A program made the translations under genes and the position numbers. Below the pieces are notes generated by a model. It was not told where the DNA came from, made no database searches, and was given only the letters and a program-made list of their open reading frames with translations. 64,000 nucleotides of DNA, taken from CAMTWZ01 sp041749075. Lineage in GTDB: Bacteria > Bacteroidota > Rhodothermia > Balneolales > HLUCCA01. Positions 52,119-60,712 of the stretch are shown one piece after another. Each line of letters begins with the position of its first letter. Position 1 is the stretch's first letter. The DNA is taken from assembly GCA_041749075.1 (NCBI GenBank), contig JBGTBY010000025.1, positions 110,562-174,561 of the forward strand, given 5' to 3'.

Positions 52119-52248
52119 TTAAAATCCAATGTTGAATGTTGAAGTTTGAATTCAAGATGAAATGATGAAGAGACGAAAAGATGAAAAAGACGGACATTCA
52201 TCATTTCGTCAGCGAACAATGTTCGCCTTCATCTTTTCATCCTTTATA
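52119..52248. other. Spacer with palindromes between HPPD and HGD genes
   Basis: The 130-bp gap contains the palindrome GCGAACAATGTTCGC at 52212-52226 inside a longer, imperfect repeat pair (GACGAAAAGATGAA ... TTCATCTTTTCATC). It can fold into a long hairpin after the HPPD stop, so it may end transcription or separate mRNAs. The AAGATGAAATGATGAAG-type text recurs at 50857-50890. Confidence 0.45.
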
Positions 52249-53388
52249 TCACAGATTCCCTCTACGATCTTGTTCTCTTTCTATCGCCTCGAACAGAGCC
52301 TTGAAGTTCCCGACACCGAACCCACGCGCTCCTTTGCGCTGGATGATTTCGAAGAACAGTGTGGGTCGGTCGCCAACAGGTTTCGTGAAGATCTGTAACA
52401 AGTAGCCTTCTTCATCCCGATCGACCAAAATTCCCAGTTTTTCAAGAGCATCGATCGGCTCATCTATTTTCCCCACACGCTGCTCGAGGGTTTGATAATA
52501 ACTCGTCGGAACGGTCAGAAATTCAACGCCATTGGCTTGAAGCGCCGTTACCGTAGTAATGATGTCGGGTGATAATAAAGCCACGTGTTGCACGCCAGGA
52601 CCACCATAATAATCCAAGTATTCCTGAATTTGTGATTTCCGCTTTCCATCGGCGGGCTCATTGATGGGGAATTTGATGCGGCCACGTCCACCAGCCATCA
52701 CTTTCGACATCAGAGCCGAATATTCTGTGGCGATATCGTTGTCGTCGAAATGGATGTACTGCGTGAATCCCATCACCGTCTTATAGAATTCGACCCAGTG
52801 CTCCATTTTCCCAAGCTCCACATTGCCCACGCAATGATCCACATAATGCAATCCGACCGTAGTAGCAGGGAATTTCGCCGCGCGTGGCTGATAGCCCGGC
52901 ATATACAATCCGGAATAGGTGCTGCGATCCACAAAACTATGCAAGGTGTCGCCATAGGTATAGATCGCGGCCTTGATGAAGGTTCCGTTCTCATCCGTAA
53001 ACTCGCGTGGCTCCATCGCACCGCGCGCTCCTCGTTTCACACATTCGCGATAGGCGATTTCCACATCTTTCACCGCCATGGAAATATCTTTCACTCCATC
53101 GCCGTGCTGTTTGATGAAATCCGCGATGGGCGAAGCGCCTGTCAATGGGGATGTGAGGATGAATCGGATGTTGCCCTGTTGCAACACCCAAGACGAACGG
53201 TCTCTCATACCAGTCTCCAATCCGGCGTAACCGACCAGCTCGAAACCGAACACCGTTTGATAGTAATGCGCCGCCTGTTTGGCATTGCTCACATAGAACT
53301 CGATCGCGTCGATATCTACAAGTCCTAAATGGTCGTCATATGCCGCCTCAAGCGGTCGTTCTGGGGAATCAAATTTTGATACAAGCAT
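52249..53388 (-). CDS. hppD: 4-hydroxyphenylpyruvate dioxygenase
   Basis: 379 residues, two VOC-fold halves. The Fe2+ ligands are His185 (YVDHCVGNV), His268 (GVQHVALLS) and Glu347 (LFFEIIQRKG), with the C-terminal GARGFGVGNFKALFEAIERE helix that closes the site. It converts 4-hydroxyphenylpyruvate into homogentisate. A 17-nt element identical to one in the aminotransferase/hydroxylase spacer lies 12 nt before its ATG, suggesting joint control of the pathway. Confidence 0.95.
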   Translation of the reverse strand: MLVSKFDSPERPLEAAYDDHLGLVDIDAIEFYVSNAKQAAHYYQTVFGFELVGYAGLETGMRDRSSWVLQQGNIRFILTSPLTGASPIADFIKQHGDGVKDISMAVKDVEIAYRECVKRGARGAMEPREFTDENGTFIKAAIYTYGDTLHSFVDRSTYSGLYMPGYQPRAAKFPATTVGLHYVDHCVGNVELGKMEHWVEFYKTVMGFTQYIHFDDNDIATEYSALMSKVMAGGRGRIKFPINEPADGKRKSQIQEYLDYYGGPGVQHVALLSPDIITTVTALQANGVEFLTVPTSYYQTLEQRVGKIDEPIDALEKLGILVDRDEEGYLLQIFTKPVGDRPTLFFEIIQRKGARGFGVGNFKALFEAIEREQDRRGNL

Positions 53389-53400
53389 AAATTCCTACTG

Positions 53401-53417
53401 AAAGCGCTTTTCTATTT
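53401..53417 (-). promoter_or_regulatory. Shared 17-nt element, copy in the HPPD leader
   Basis: On the minus strand this reads AAATAGAAAAGCGCTTT, exactly the same as 57628-57644 on the plus strand. It contains the palindrome AAAGCGCTTT and ends 12 nt before the HPPD start codon. An operator or mRNA leader element for phenylalanine/tyrosine catabolism is inferred. Confidence 0.6.
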
Positions 53418-53474
53418 AATGGGAGCAAGTTACGTAATTTGGTTTTATAGAACGAATGAGTGCATCTTATACGT

Positions 53475-54770
53475 ATGCGCTTATTCTTCTTGCTGACTTG
53501 TGTCATCGCGGTTTCCTGTTCCCCGAAAACCGAATCGACCACCCTTCTACCTGTCTCCGATATTGCATCTTCTTCTGTTGAAACAGATGAGTTTGGAATT
53601 CCTGTGGATGTGTTTGAATCCACATCCCGCACCATCCGAAAAAACGAGACCTTTTCCGGCATTTTGGAAACCTTTGGCTTCACGTCGACCCAAATTAACG
53701 AGGCGATTTCTGCCACATCCGGACACTTCGATGTGCGCCGCATCCAGCAAGGCCGCGCCATTTCGCATTACGCGCCATTGGACGAATCCACACCTTCGAT
53801 CGTGGTCTATGAGCCAAACCCGACTAGTTTTGTGGTATTCACATTTTCAGATGTGGTATCGGTGGACGTCCGTCAACGCGATGTCACCGTACGCCCACGA
53901 GTGGTGGAAGGTGTGATCCGCGGCTCTTTGTATGAGACATTGGTGAAAAACGGCGCGTCTCCGGCGCTTGCGGTGTCACTGTCTGAAGTGTATGCTTGGC
54001 AAATCGATTTCTACCGTATTCAGCGTGGTGATGCGTTCAAGGTCTTCTTCGACGAGGAATTGATGGGCGACAAAAGCATCGGAATTGGCCGCATCCACTC
54101 CGCATGGTTCAAACATGCTGGCAAAGACTTTTTCGCGCTCTACTATGAGCAAGACGACAAAGGCGATTATTATGATTTGGAAGGAAACTCGCTCCGCAAG
54201 GCGTTTCTGAAGGCACCCTTATCGTACTCCCGTATCAGTTCCAGATTCACGAACCGGCGCTTCCATCCTATCCTGAAACGGAACATCCCGCATCATGGCA
54301 CCGATTACGCGGCAGCGACAGGAACTCCGATCCGTGCCGTGGGTGATGCGGTTGTTCTGAAAGCCAAATACGACAATGCGAACGGGAATCATGTGAGGCT
54401 CCGTCATAACGGAACCTATGAAACCGGATATTTGCATATGTCGCGCATCGCTCCTGGTATCAAAGCTGGAACACGCGTTTCGCAAGGACAAATCATCGGG
54501 TATGTGGGTAGCACGGGCTTGGCAACAGGACCACACTTATGCTACCGCTTCTGGGTGAACGGAACCCCTTCCGATCCGCATCGAATCGAATTCCCATCCT
54601 CCAATCCGATCACGGACGAGTACCGGGCACATTTCGATCTCTATAAAGTGGAGCGTGTGGCCGAACTGACACGTCCGGCCATGTTGCTCTACCCTGGCAA
54701 TCGGTCGCTGGCGTTGACCGAATCAGCCATCGCTCCTATCCCGACCGAAAGTCTGTTCAACGCGCCGTAA
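53475..54770 (+). CDS. M23 metallopeptidase lipoprotein
   Basis: 431 residues from ATG 53475, with lipobox AVSC. An N-terminal region similar to opacity/OapA-LysM-like domains of Bacteroidota M23 proteins (VEGVIRGSLYETLVKNGASPALAVSLSEVY), then the LytM catalytic core HHGTDYAAATGTPIRA (His, Asp ligands) and GPHLCYRFWVNGTPSDP. In the latter the usual HxH zinc motif reads H-L-C; this Cys is common in Bacteroidota relatives. It probably cleaves peptidoglycan cross-bridges. Its 3' end overlaps the convergent rimO by 14 bp. Confidence 0.88.
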   Translation: MRLFFLLTCVIAVSCSPKTESTTLLPVSDIASSSVETDEFGIPVDVFESTSRTIRKNETFSGILETFGFTSTQINEAISATSGHFDVRRIQQGRAISHYAPLDESTPSIVVYEPNPTSFVVFTFSDVVSVDVRQRDVTVRPRVVEGVIRGSLYETLVKNGASPALAVSLSEVYAWQIDFYRIQRGDAFKVFFDEELMGDKSIGIGRIHSAWFKHAGKDFFALYYEQDDKGDYYDLEGNSLRKAFLKAPLSYSRISSRFTNRRFHPILKRNIPHHGTDYAAATGTPIRAVGDAVVLKAKYDNANGNHVRLRHNGTYETGYLHMSRIAPGIKAGTRVSQGQIIGYVGSTGLATGPHLCYRFWVNGTPSDPHRIEFPSSNPITDEYRAHFDLYKVERVAELTRPAMLLYPGNRSLALTESAIAPIPTESLFNAP

Positions 54771-56076
54771 ACTCGCCGAACAGGTCGAAGGCCTCAGCGT
54801 CTGTGATTTCAACCGCATAGAGTTCTCCGACCTTCAGATCGGATGGAATGAATCCGTTTTCCGCACTCTGAATGCACACTTCGTTATCCACTTCCGGACA
54901 ATCGAATTCCGTACGGCCATACGCCACGCCATCCTCGATTCTATCGATCACAACCGGCATCACCTGACCAATCAGCTCGCGGTTTTTCAGCAAGGAAATC
55001 TCTTCTTGCACCGCCATCAGTTCTTTCACACGGCGCTGCTTCTCTTTGCCCGTGATGGCATCACCCAAGTCGAATGCGGTTGTGGCATCTTCCTGAGAAT
55101 AGGCGAAACATCCTAAGCGATCGAATTTCATGGATTGCACGAAACCTAACATCTCATCGAAATGAGCGCGGGTTTCGGATGGATATCCCACGATCATGGT
55201 CGTGCGCAAATGGATTCCGGGAACTTCCTGGCGGATGTGGCCAATCAACTCTTCCAACCTCGGACGCGTGATGCCTCTGCGCATGGATTTCAATACCTCC
55301 GTAGATCCATGCTGAATCGGCATATCCATGTATTTGACAATATTTTCGCGCTCACAAATCACAGGAAGGATATGCTCGGGAAACTTCGCCGGATACGCAT
55401 ATAAGAGGCGGATCCACTCGAAACCGATATCCGACAAGCGAAGCAATAATTCATCGAGGCACCGTTTTCCATACAGATCGAGTCCGTAATACGTGGTGTC
55501 CTGACCAATCACGATTAACTCCTTCACACCTTTTTTTCGTAGCGAGGTGGCTTCCGAAATAAGTTGATCCATAGGAGTCGACACGTGGCCACCTCGCATC
55601 AACGGTATCGCGCAAAAAGAGCAGGGATTGTCGCATCCTTCCGAGATTTTCAGATACGCATAATGACCTGGCGTACTCATGGTTCGTTCGCCGATCAAGT
55701 CGCGTTTGTAGTCACCACCTAAGGCTCGAATCACGTCCGGCACACTTTTATGGGAACTACCGAAATAGCGGTCCACTTCAGGAATGTCTGCTTCCAACTC
55801 AGCGGAATAGCGATCCGACAAGCAACCCATCACCATCACTTGTTCGAGTTTTCCCTGCTTTTTCAGGGTCACACCGTCCAGAATATGATCGATTGATTCT
55901 TTCTTGGCGGCATCAATAAACCCGCATGTGTTAACTAACAAAACCGTCGCATCCTCAATGGACTCTACAAGTTCAAACTGATTGGCTTGAGCTTGGGCCA
56001 TGAAGAATTCAGAGTCGACTGTATTCTTAGAACATCCTAACGTGTCGACATATATGCGGGGAACTTTCGTTTTCAT
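54757..56076 (-). CDS. rimO: Ribosomal protein S12 methylthiotransferase RimO
   Basis: 439 residues: N-terminal UPF0004 domain with Cys15, Cys51 and Cys85 (first Fe-S cluster), radical SAM motif CDNPCSFC at Cys148/152/155, and a C-terminal TRAM domain. RimO methylthiolates Asp88 (E. coli numbering) of S12. Complete; start at ATG 56076. Confidence 0.95.
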   Translation of the reverse strand: MKTKVPRIYVDTLGCSKNTVDSEFFMAQAQANQFELVESIEDATVLLVNTCGFIDAAKKESIDHILDGVTLKKQGKLEQVMVMGCLSDRYSAELEADIPEVDRYFGSSHKSVPDVIRALGGDYKRDLIGERTMSTPGHYAYLKISEGCDNPCSFCAIPLMRGGHVSTPMDQLISEATSLRKKGVKELIVIGQDTTYYGLDLYGKRCLDELLLRLSDIGFEWIRLLYAYPAKFPEHILPVICERENIVKYMDMPIQHGSTEVLKSMRRGITRPRLEELIGHIRQEVPGIHLRTTMIVGYPSETRAHFDEMLGFVQSMKFDRLGCFAYSQEDATTAFDLGDAITGKEKQRRVKELMAVQEEISLLKNRELIGQVMPVVIDRIEDGVAYGRTEFDCPEVDNEVCIQSAENGFIPSDLKVGELYAVEITDAEAFDLFGEFTAR

Positions 56077-56157
56077 AATTTTGATTACTGTGCCATAAGG
56101 TACGGATTACGGAACTTTACTGCGTCAGTTTGGATTCAATAGTCGACAGACGCAAAT

Positions 56158-56472
56158 ATGACACTGCCAACTATCTCATTCTCGAAAGCAACACGGCGAT
56201 ACATCCTCAAACGAGGTGGGAGAATTCATTTGACACGCCACCCAAAAGCAGGCCGATCAGGCTACTCACCTGACATGCTGCTTGCCACTATCGGAGCACC
56301 AAATGTACCTTCGAACAGTCAATTGATCGAAACAGAGGGTGTGAGTGTATATATCGTATCCTCCCTATCGATCGACAAATATGAGCAGATCGATGTATGG
56401 ATCACACGTCGCTATTGGTTCATCGTCAAGATTCGCGCGCGCATCACCTTGTATAAGCGACTGACGAACTAA
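56158..56472 (+). CDS. Hypothetical, HesB/IscA-like fold without cysteines
   Basis: 104 residues. SFSKATRRYILKRGGRIHLTRHPKAGRSGYSPDM ... LIETEGVSVYIVSSLSI ... IDVWITRR resembles the HesB-like 'CC/Se motif' family ('...AxxYIxxKGGxVxL...C...DGVxVYV...I'), but with no Cys at the expected position, so Fe-S binding is unlikely. Name by resemblance only. Confidence 0.4.
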   Translation: MTLPTISFSKATRRYILKRGGRIHLTRHPKAGRSGYSPDMLLATIGAPNVPSNSQLIETEGVSVYIVSSLSIDKYEQIDVWITRRYWFIVKIRARITLYKRLTN

Positions 56473-56475
56473 GCC

Positions 56476-57564
56476 TCAACGGGTCCAGAGCGAGGTCCTC
56501 TCCTCGAAATGATCCATTTCCTCTGGCAGCCCGACCGTTACGCGGATGCAATTTGGCAATCCGAACGCCGGCAATCTCCGCACAATCACCCCATCCTGAA
56601 GCAAGAATTGAGTCAACGATTCCGCTTCGAGCTCAGTAGGTAAAATCATCATCACCGAATTAGCGAATGATTTCACATATGGGATGTGCAATGAATCGAA
56701 AAACGAATACATGCGTTCGCGTCCTGCTACGACCAATTCTTGGGTCTTCTGTAGAAACACATCATCTTCGATGGCGGCAAGTCCGGCTGCCTGAGCCGGA
56801 GTGGATGGCTCGAACGGCAGTTTGACTTTCATCAGATTGGAAATAAGCGATTCATGCGCAAATCCATACCCGATCCGGAATCCTGCCAATCCATAGGCTT
56901 TTGAGAAGGTCCGAAGCGTAATCACATTGTCGAACCGATAGCGCATGGAATCGGGGAAATCAGGCTGATCATTCGCGAACTCAAAGTAAGCCTCATCCAA
57001 AATCACGAGCACTCTCTCAGGCACACGTTTCATGAACCGCTCGAATTCAGTGATGGTGAAATAGGTACCGGTCGGATTGTTCGGATTCGCCAAATAGATG
57101 AGCTTCGTGTCTTCCCGGATCTCATCGGCGATGGCATCCAGATCGAACGTGTAATCGGCTCGAAGTGGAACCTGACGAAGTCGTATCCCTCGGCTATTCG
57201 CCAGTACAATGAACCCGATGAAGGTGGCGGATGCGGTGATCGCCTCCTCATGATCCAAGAAAAATGTTCTAGTGATCAGCGACATGATGCCCTCCGAACC
57301 GCTTCCCGTGATCACATTTCCCGGTTTCACATCAAACCGTTTGGCCAACACCGCTCGCAACGCCGACGCCGACGGATCCGGATAGTTCATGATGGTGCTG
57401 AACGACGCCTTAGCCGCATCCAACGCTTTCTGACTGCATCCGAGGCGGTTCTCATTGGATGCCAGTTTTGAGATACGCGACGGATTGAAGGCGGTAACCA
57501 CCTCTTCAATGGTTTTGCCGGCCACATAGGGCTTCAGATCCAAGATATGACGGGGTACGAGCAC
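56476..57564 (-). CDS. HisC-family aminotransferase, probable tyrosine/aromatic transaminase
   Basis: 362 residues, starts with GTG. Fold-type I PLP enzyme: SNENRLGCSQKALDAAK, GSGSEG, NPNNPTGTY, and the PLP-Lys motif RTFSKAYGLAGFRIGYG. The family is histidinol-phosphate aminotransferase, but no his genes are near, while hydroxylase (divergent, 89 bp away), HPPD and HGD lie in the same region. I infer it makes 4-hydroxyphenylpyruvate from tyrosine. A 17-nt shared element lies in the divergent spacer. Confidence 0.85.
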   Translation of the reverse strand: MLVPRHILDLKPYVAGKTIEEVVTAFNPSRISKLASNENRLGCSQKALDAAKASFSTIMNYPDPSASALRAVLAKRFDVKPGNVITGSGSEGIMSLITRTFFLDHEEAITASATFIGFIVLANSRGIRLRQVPLRADYTFDLDAIADEIREDTKLIYLANPNNPTGTYFTITEFERFMKRVPERVLVILDEAYFEFANDQPDFPDSMRYRFDNVITLRTFSKAYGLAGFRIGYGFAHESLISNLMKVKLPFEPSTPAQAAGLAAIEDDVFLQKTQELVVAGRERMYSFFDSLHIPYVKSFANSVMMILPTELEAESLTQFLLQDGVIVRRLPAFGLPNCIRVTVGLPEEMDHFEERTSLWTR

Positions 57565-57627
57565 GGTTTACAAGATTTGTGAACAAGAATCGGCTTAAAG
57601 TTACTACTTTTAAAAACACTCATTTTG

Positions 57628-57644
57628 AAATAGAAAAGCGCTTT
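57628..57644 (+). promoter_or_regulatory. Shared 17-nt element, copy in the hydroxylase/aminotransferase spacer
   Basis: AAATAGAAAAGCGCTTT, identical to the element before HPPD (minus strand 53417-53401), placed 9 nt before the hydroxylase ATG and 63 nt before the divergent aminotransferase start. The palindrome AAAGCGCTTT suits a dimeric regulator. Confidence 0.6.
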
Positions 57645-57653
57645 TTTCTTGAT

Positions 57654-59381
57654 ATGAACGTCACACAAGAGCAGGTCATCCTCAGCATACCCTCGTACTT
57701 ACGCCAATTCGTAGTAAAACAACACTATGATGAGTACACCCCACAAGATCATTCCGTTTGGCGCTATGTGATGCATCGTAATTTGGATTTCCTCAAAGAT
57801 CACGCGCATCCCGCTTACTTCGACGGACTCACAAAAACCGGCATCGGCATCGAACGGATTCCTCACATCGACACGATGAACGAATCTTTAGCCAAGATCG
57901 GATGGCGAGCCGTGGTGGTCGATGGCTTCGTACCTCCCGCTGCGTTCATGGAGTTCCAAGCCCATCGCATTTTGGTGATATCGGCCGAAATCAGAAATGC
58001 CCAGCACGTGTTGTACACCCCGGCTCCCGACATCATCCATGAAGCCGCCGGTCATGCTCCGATTATCGCGGAACCAAAGTATGCTGATTTCTTGCAACGT
58101 TTCGGTGTATATGGCTCGAAAGCCGTGTTCTCAAAAGCGGATTACGATATTTACGAAGCCATCCGCTACCTGTCTATTATCAAAGAATTTCCAGGCACCA
58201 CCGAAGCCGATCTCAAATTGGCCGAAGACGATCTGGCTGCCAAAACAAACGCAAATGTGAATCCATCCGAATCCGCTCTGCTGTCGCGCCTACATTGGTG
58301 GACGGTGGAATATGGATTGATGGGAACTCCAGATCAGTTCACCATTTTCGGGGCTGGAATTCTATCATCGGTTGGCGAAAGTCAGGCTTGCTTGGCACCA
58401 TCCGTCAAAAAAGTCGTGTTGGATGTAAATTGCGCGAACACGAATTACGACATCACTCGGATGCAACCCCAATTGTTTGTCGCTCGTGATTTCGATCATC
58501 TCATAGACACACTCGAGGAATTCGCCGATACCATGAGTTTTCGCCGGGGAGGTGTGGAAAGCGCAAAAAAAATCATCAACACCGCCCAAGTGGGTACGCT
58601 TGTGCTTGATTCCGGAGTTCAGATTTCGGGTGTCTTCACTCACGTGGATGGCACGTTTATCCGCACGACAGGGCCCACCGCGCTGGCTTATCATGATACC
58701 CAGCTCACCGGACACGGAATCGAATATCATGCGGATGGATTCAGTTCACCGCTGGGTCGTCTGGAAAACCTTGATATGCCGTTGCATCTGGCCGATGAAG
58801 GTGATTTACTTCGCCAAAACATTGCAGTTGGACAATCCTGCTCCCTCGAATTCCGAAGCGGCTATGTGGTTCGGGGCAATTTGTCGCGCATCATTCGAAA
58901 AGAAGGCAAAAATCTCGTGTTCTGCTTCCGGAATTGCACAGTCAAAGATCCGTCTGGCGCAGTGGTCTTCAACCCCGAATGGGGCGCATTTGATATGGTG
59001 GTTGGCGAGACGATCGCTTCCGCATTCTCAGGCAGCGCCGACAAAGAAACCTATAACGTCTATCCTCCGAAATCCAGCAAGACCGCCATCAAAATCCAGT
59101 ACTCTGACGCGGAAAAACGTCTCTTCACCCATTTTGATGACATTCGGTTGATGCGGGAGCGCAACGCTCCAGAACCGGCCAAAGTCCGAGGGATCTCCCA
59201 GTCCCTCGACCGTGAGTTTTCAGCTTCCTGGTTGGCGAGGCTCGAGCTGTACGAGCTCGTCCGCAAGCACGACACCTTGGGCGATTTAACCGCGCATCTC
59301 GATTCCCAACTGCAGGACATGCGTGCCCAGAGCGACGAACTGGACGATCTGATCCGAGCGGGATACCACTTTCTGCCGTAA
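57654..59381 (+). CDS. Aromatic amino acid (phenylalanine 4-) hydroxylase, long form
   Basis: 575 residues from ATG 57654 (25 residues of an in-frame TTG extension contain the shared element and are dropped). The catalytic domain has Fe ligands His129, His134 (IHEAAGHAP) and Glu219 (WTVEYGLMG), as in pterin-dependent hydroxylases. After residue about 300 comes a 270-residue C-terminal extension (VLDSGVQISGVFTHVDGTFI...), typical of Bacteroidota forms and of unknown role. It converts Phe to Tyr, using tetrahydropterin and O2. SDR follows 9 bp later. Confidence 0.92.
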   Translation: MNVTQEQVILSIPSYLRQFVVKQHYDEYTPQDHSVWRYVMHRNLDFLKDHAHPAYFDGLTKTGIGIERIPHIDTMNESLAKIGWRAVVVDGFVPPAAFMEFQAHRILVISAEIRNAQHVLYTPAPDIIHEAAGHAPIIAEPKYADFLQRFGVYGSKAVFSKADYDIYEAIRYLSIIKEFPGTTEADLKLAEDDLAAKTNANVNPSESALLSRLHWWTVEYGLMGTPDQFTIFGAGILSSVGESQACLAPSVKKVVLDVNCANTNYDITRMQPQLFVARDFDHLIDTLEEFADTMSFRRGGVESAKKIINTAQVGTLVLDSGVQISGVFTHVDGTFIRTTGPTALAYHDTQLTGHGIEYHADGFSSPLGRLENLDMPLHLADEGDLLRQNIAVGQSCSLEFRSGYVVRGNLSRIIRKEGKNLVFCFRNCTVKDPSGAVVFNPEWGAFDMVVGETIASAFSGSADKETYNVYPPKSSKTAIKIQYSDAEKRLFTHFDDIRLMRERNAPEPAKVRGISQSLDREFSASWLARLELYELVRKHDTLGDLTAHLDSQLQDMRAQSDELDDLIRAGYHFLP

Positions 59382-59390
59382 CTTCTCGGC

Positions 59391-60065
59391 ATGAAGCGCT
59401 ATTTGGTAACCGGAGCGAGCCGCGGCATCGGCAAGGAAGTCGTACGGGCATTGGCCCAAGCAGGTCACCACGTGATCGCCAGCGCGCGTACTCGCGCGCA
59501 CCTGGATGAGTTAGCCAAAGAGTATCCGGGCTCGGTAGAGGCGATGCCAGGAGACCTAGGCACTACAACTGGTTGCGAAGCCTTCAGCGGAGTGGGGCCT
59601 TTGGACGGATGGGTGCATGCCGCAGGATATCTTCAAGCCAAGCCCTTCCACGAATTGACGGATGAGGATTGGCAGACGATGTGGGAGGTGAATGTGATGT
59701 CGGCCGTTCGGCTGGCTCGCCAACTGGAATCCTCATTCCTACCGGGTGCTCATATCGTGTTCATCGGAAGCATGGGCGGCGTGCAAGGTTCATCCAAATA
59801 CCCATCCCTCAGTGCGTATTCCGCAACAAAAGGCGCAATCAGCGTGCTTACCGAATGCTTATCAACCGAATGGACCGATAAGCGGATTTCAGTCAACTGC
59901 CTCGCGCTTGGTGCCGTGCAGACGGATATGCTGGCTCAAGCCTTTCCAGGGTATGAAGTACCTGTTACGGCCGAAATGATGGGAACGTACATCGGAACAT
60001 TTCTTACAGAAGCGGGATTTCTATACAATGGGAAAATTCTACCCGTAGCTCTGAATAACCCATGA
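59391..60065 (+). CDS. SDR oxidoreductase, candidate dihydropteridine reductase
   Basis: 224 residues: TGASRGIGKEVVRALAQAGH, then GDLGTTTG, VHAAGY in place of the usual NNAG, and catalytic YSATKGAISVL. It follows the aromatic hydroxylase by 9 bp, so a role in recycling the quinonoid pterin is plausible (mammalian dihydropteridine reductase is also an SDR), but the motifs do not prove it. The stop overlaps the next start. Confidence 0.8.
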   Translation: MKRYLVTGASRGIGKEVVRALAQAGHHVIASARTRAHLDELAKEYPGSVEAMPGDLGTTTGCEAFSGVGPLDGWVHAAGYLQAKPFHELTDEDWQTMWEVNVMSAVRLARQLESSFLPGAHIVFIGSMGGVQGSSKYPSLSAYSATKGAISVLTECLSTEWTDKRISVNCLALGAVQTDMLAQAFPGYEVPVTAEMMGTYIGTFLTEAGFLYNGKILPVALNNP

Positions 60066-60082
60066 TTTGGTATATTATGGCC

Positions 60083-60712
60083 ATGAAAAAACTCATCTTC
60101 GTTGCACTCTCGATTCTTTTATTATCAGGCCCAGCCGCCGCCCAAGGTCTTCAAACCCTCGCAGGGAACACCCTTATGGGAACCGCAAATGGGGCCCTTC
60201 TTGGTCTTGGCACCATGGCTCTCACAGATAATGCTAATTCCGGACCTCTTCGCGTCGGCATTGGTATGGGAACCCTTTACGGGCTCGGAATCGGTGTCTA
60301 TGATGTCACTGTGAACGAACTTGGCTCCGGTTATTCTGTCGAAGGGATGTTCAACAACTCCAACTACACAGGCATGATCGTACTATTGGATACCTTCTAT
60401 GGCGGCGTAACAGGTGGTGTTGTGGGTACAGCGATGGCCTTGATGGCGAACAAACCATTAATCGATGGACTTCAATACGGTGTCGGAGCCGGTGTTTGGG
60501 GCGGTTTTGCTTTCGGACTTGTCGATGCCTTTTATCTGAGCAAATCCGTGCCTACCGTCTTCGTGCATTCCATCTCCATTGATCCGAACGACCGGACATC
60601 AATCCAATTTATCCAACCGAATCTGTACACATCCCCGATCGTCTCAAACGGACGCATGGGTATCACCTCGGAAATCGGCCTCGATCTCGCCCGCGTTACG
60701 ATCCGGCTTTAA
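60083..60712 (+). CDS. Hypothetical secreted/membrane protein
   Basis: About 209 residues from ATG 60083 (upstream ATGs at 60062 and 60077 also possible). Signal peptide MKKLIFVALSILLLSGPAAAQG, then Gly-rich hydrophobic stretches (LMGTANGALLGLGTMAL, GVGAGVWGGFAFGLVDAF) resembling a Gly-zipper or small barrel. No family named. It overlaps the preceding SDR by 4 bp if the first ATG is used. Confidence 0.55.
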   Translation: MKKLIFVALSILLLSGPAAAQGLQTLAGNTLMGTANGALLGLGTMALTDNANSGPLRVGIGMGTLYGLGIGVYDVTVNELGSGYSVEGMFNNSNYTGMIVLLDTFYGGVTGGVVGTAMALMANKPLIDGLQYGVGAGVWGGFAFGLVDAFYLSKSVPTVFVHSISIDPNDRTSIQFIQPNLYTSPIVSNGRMGITSEIGLDLARVTIRL

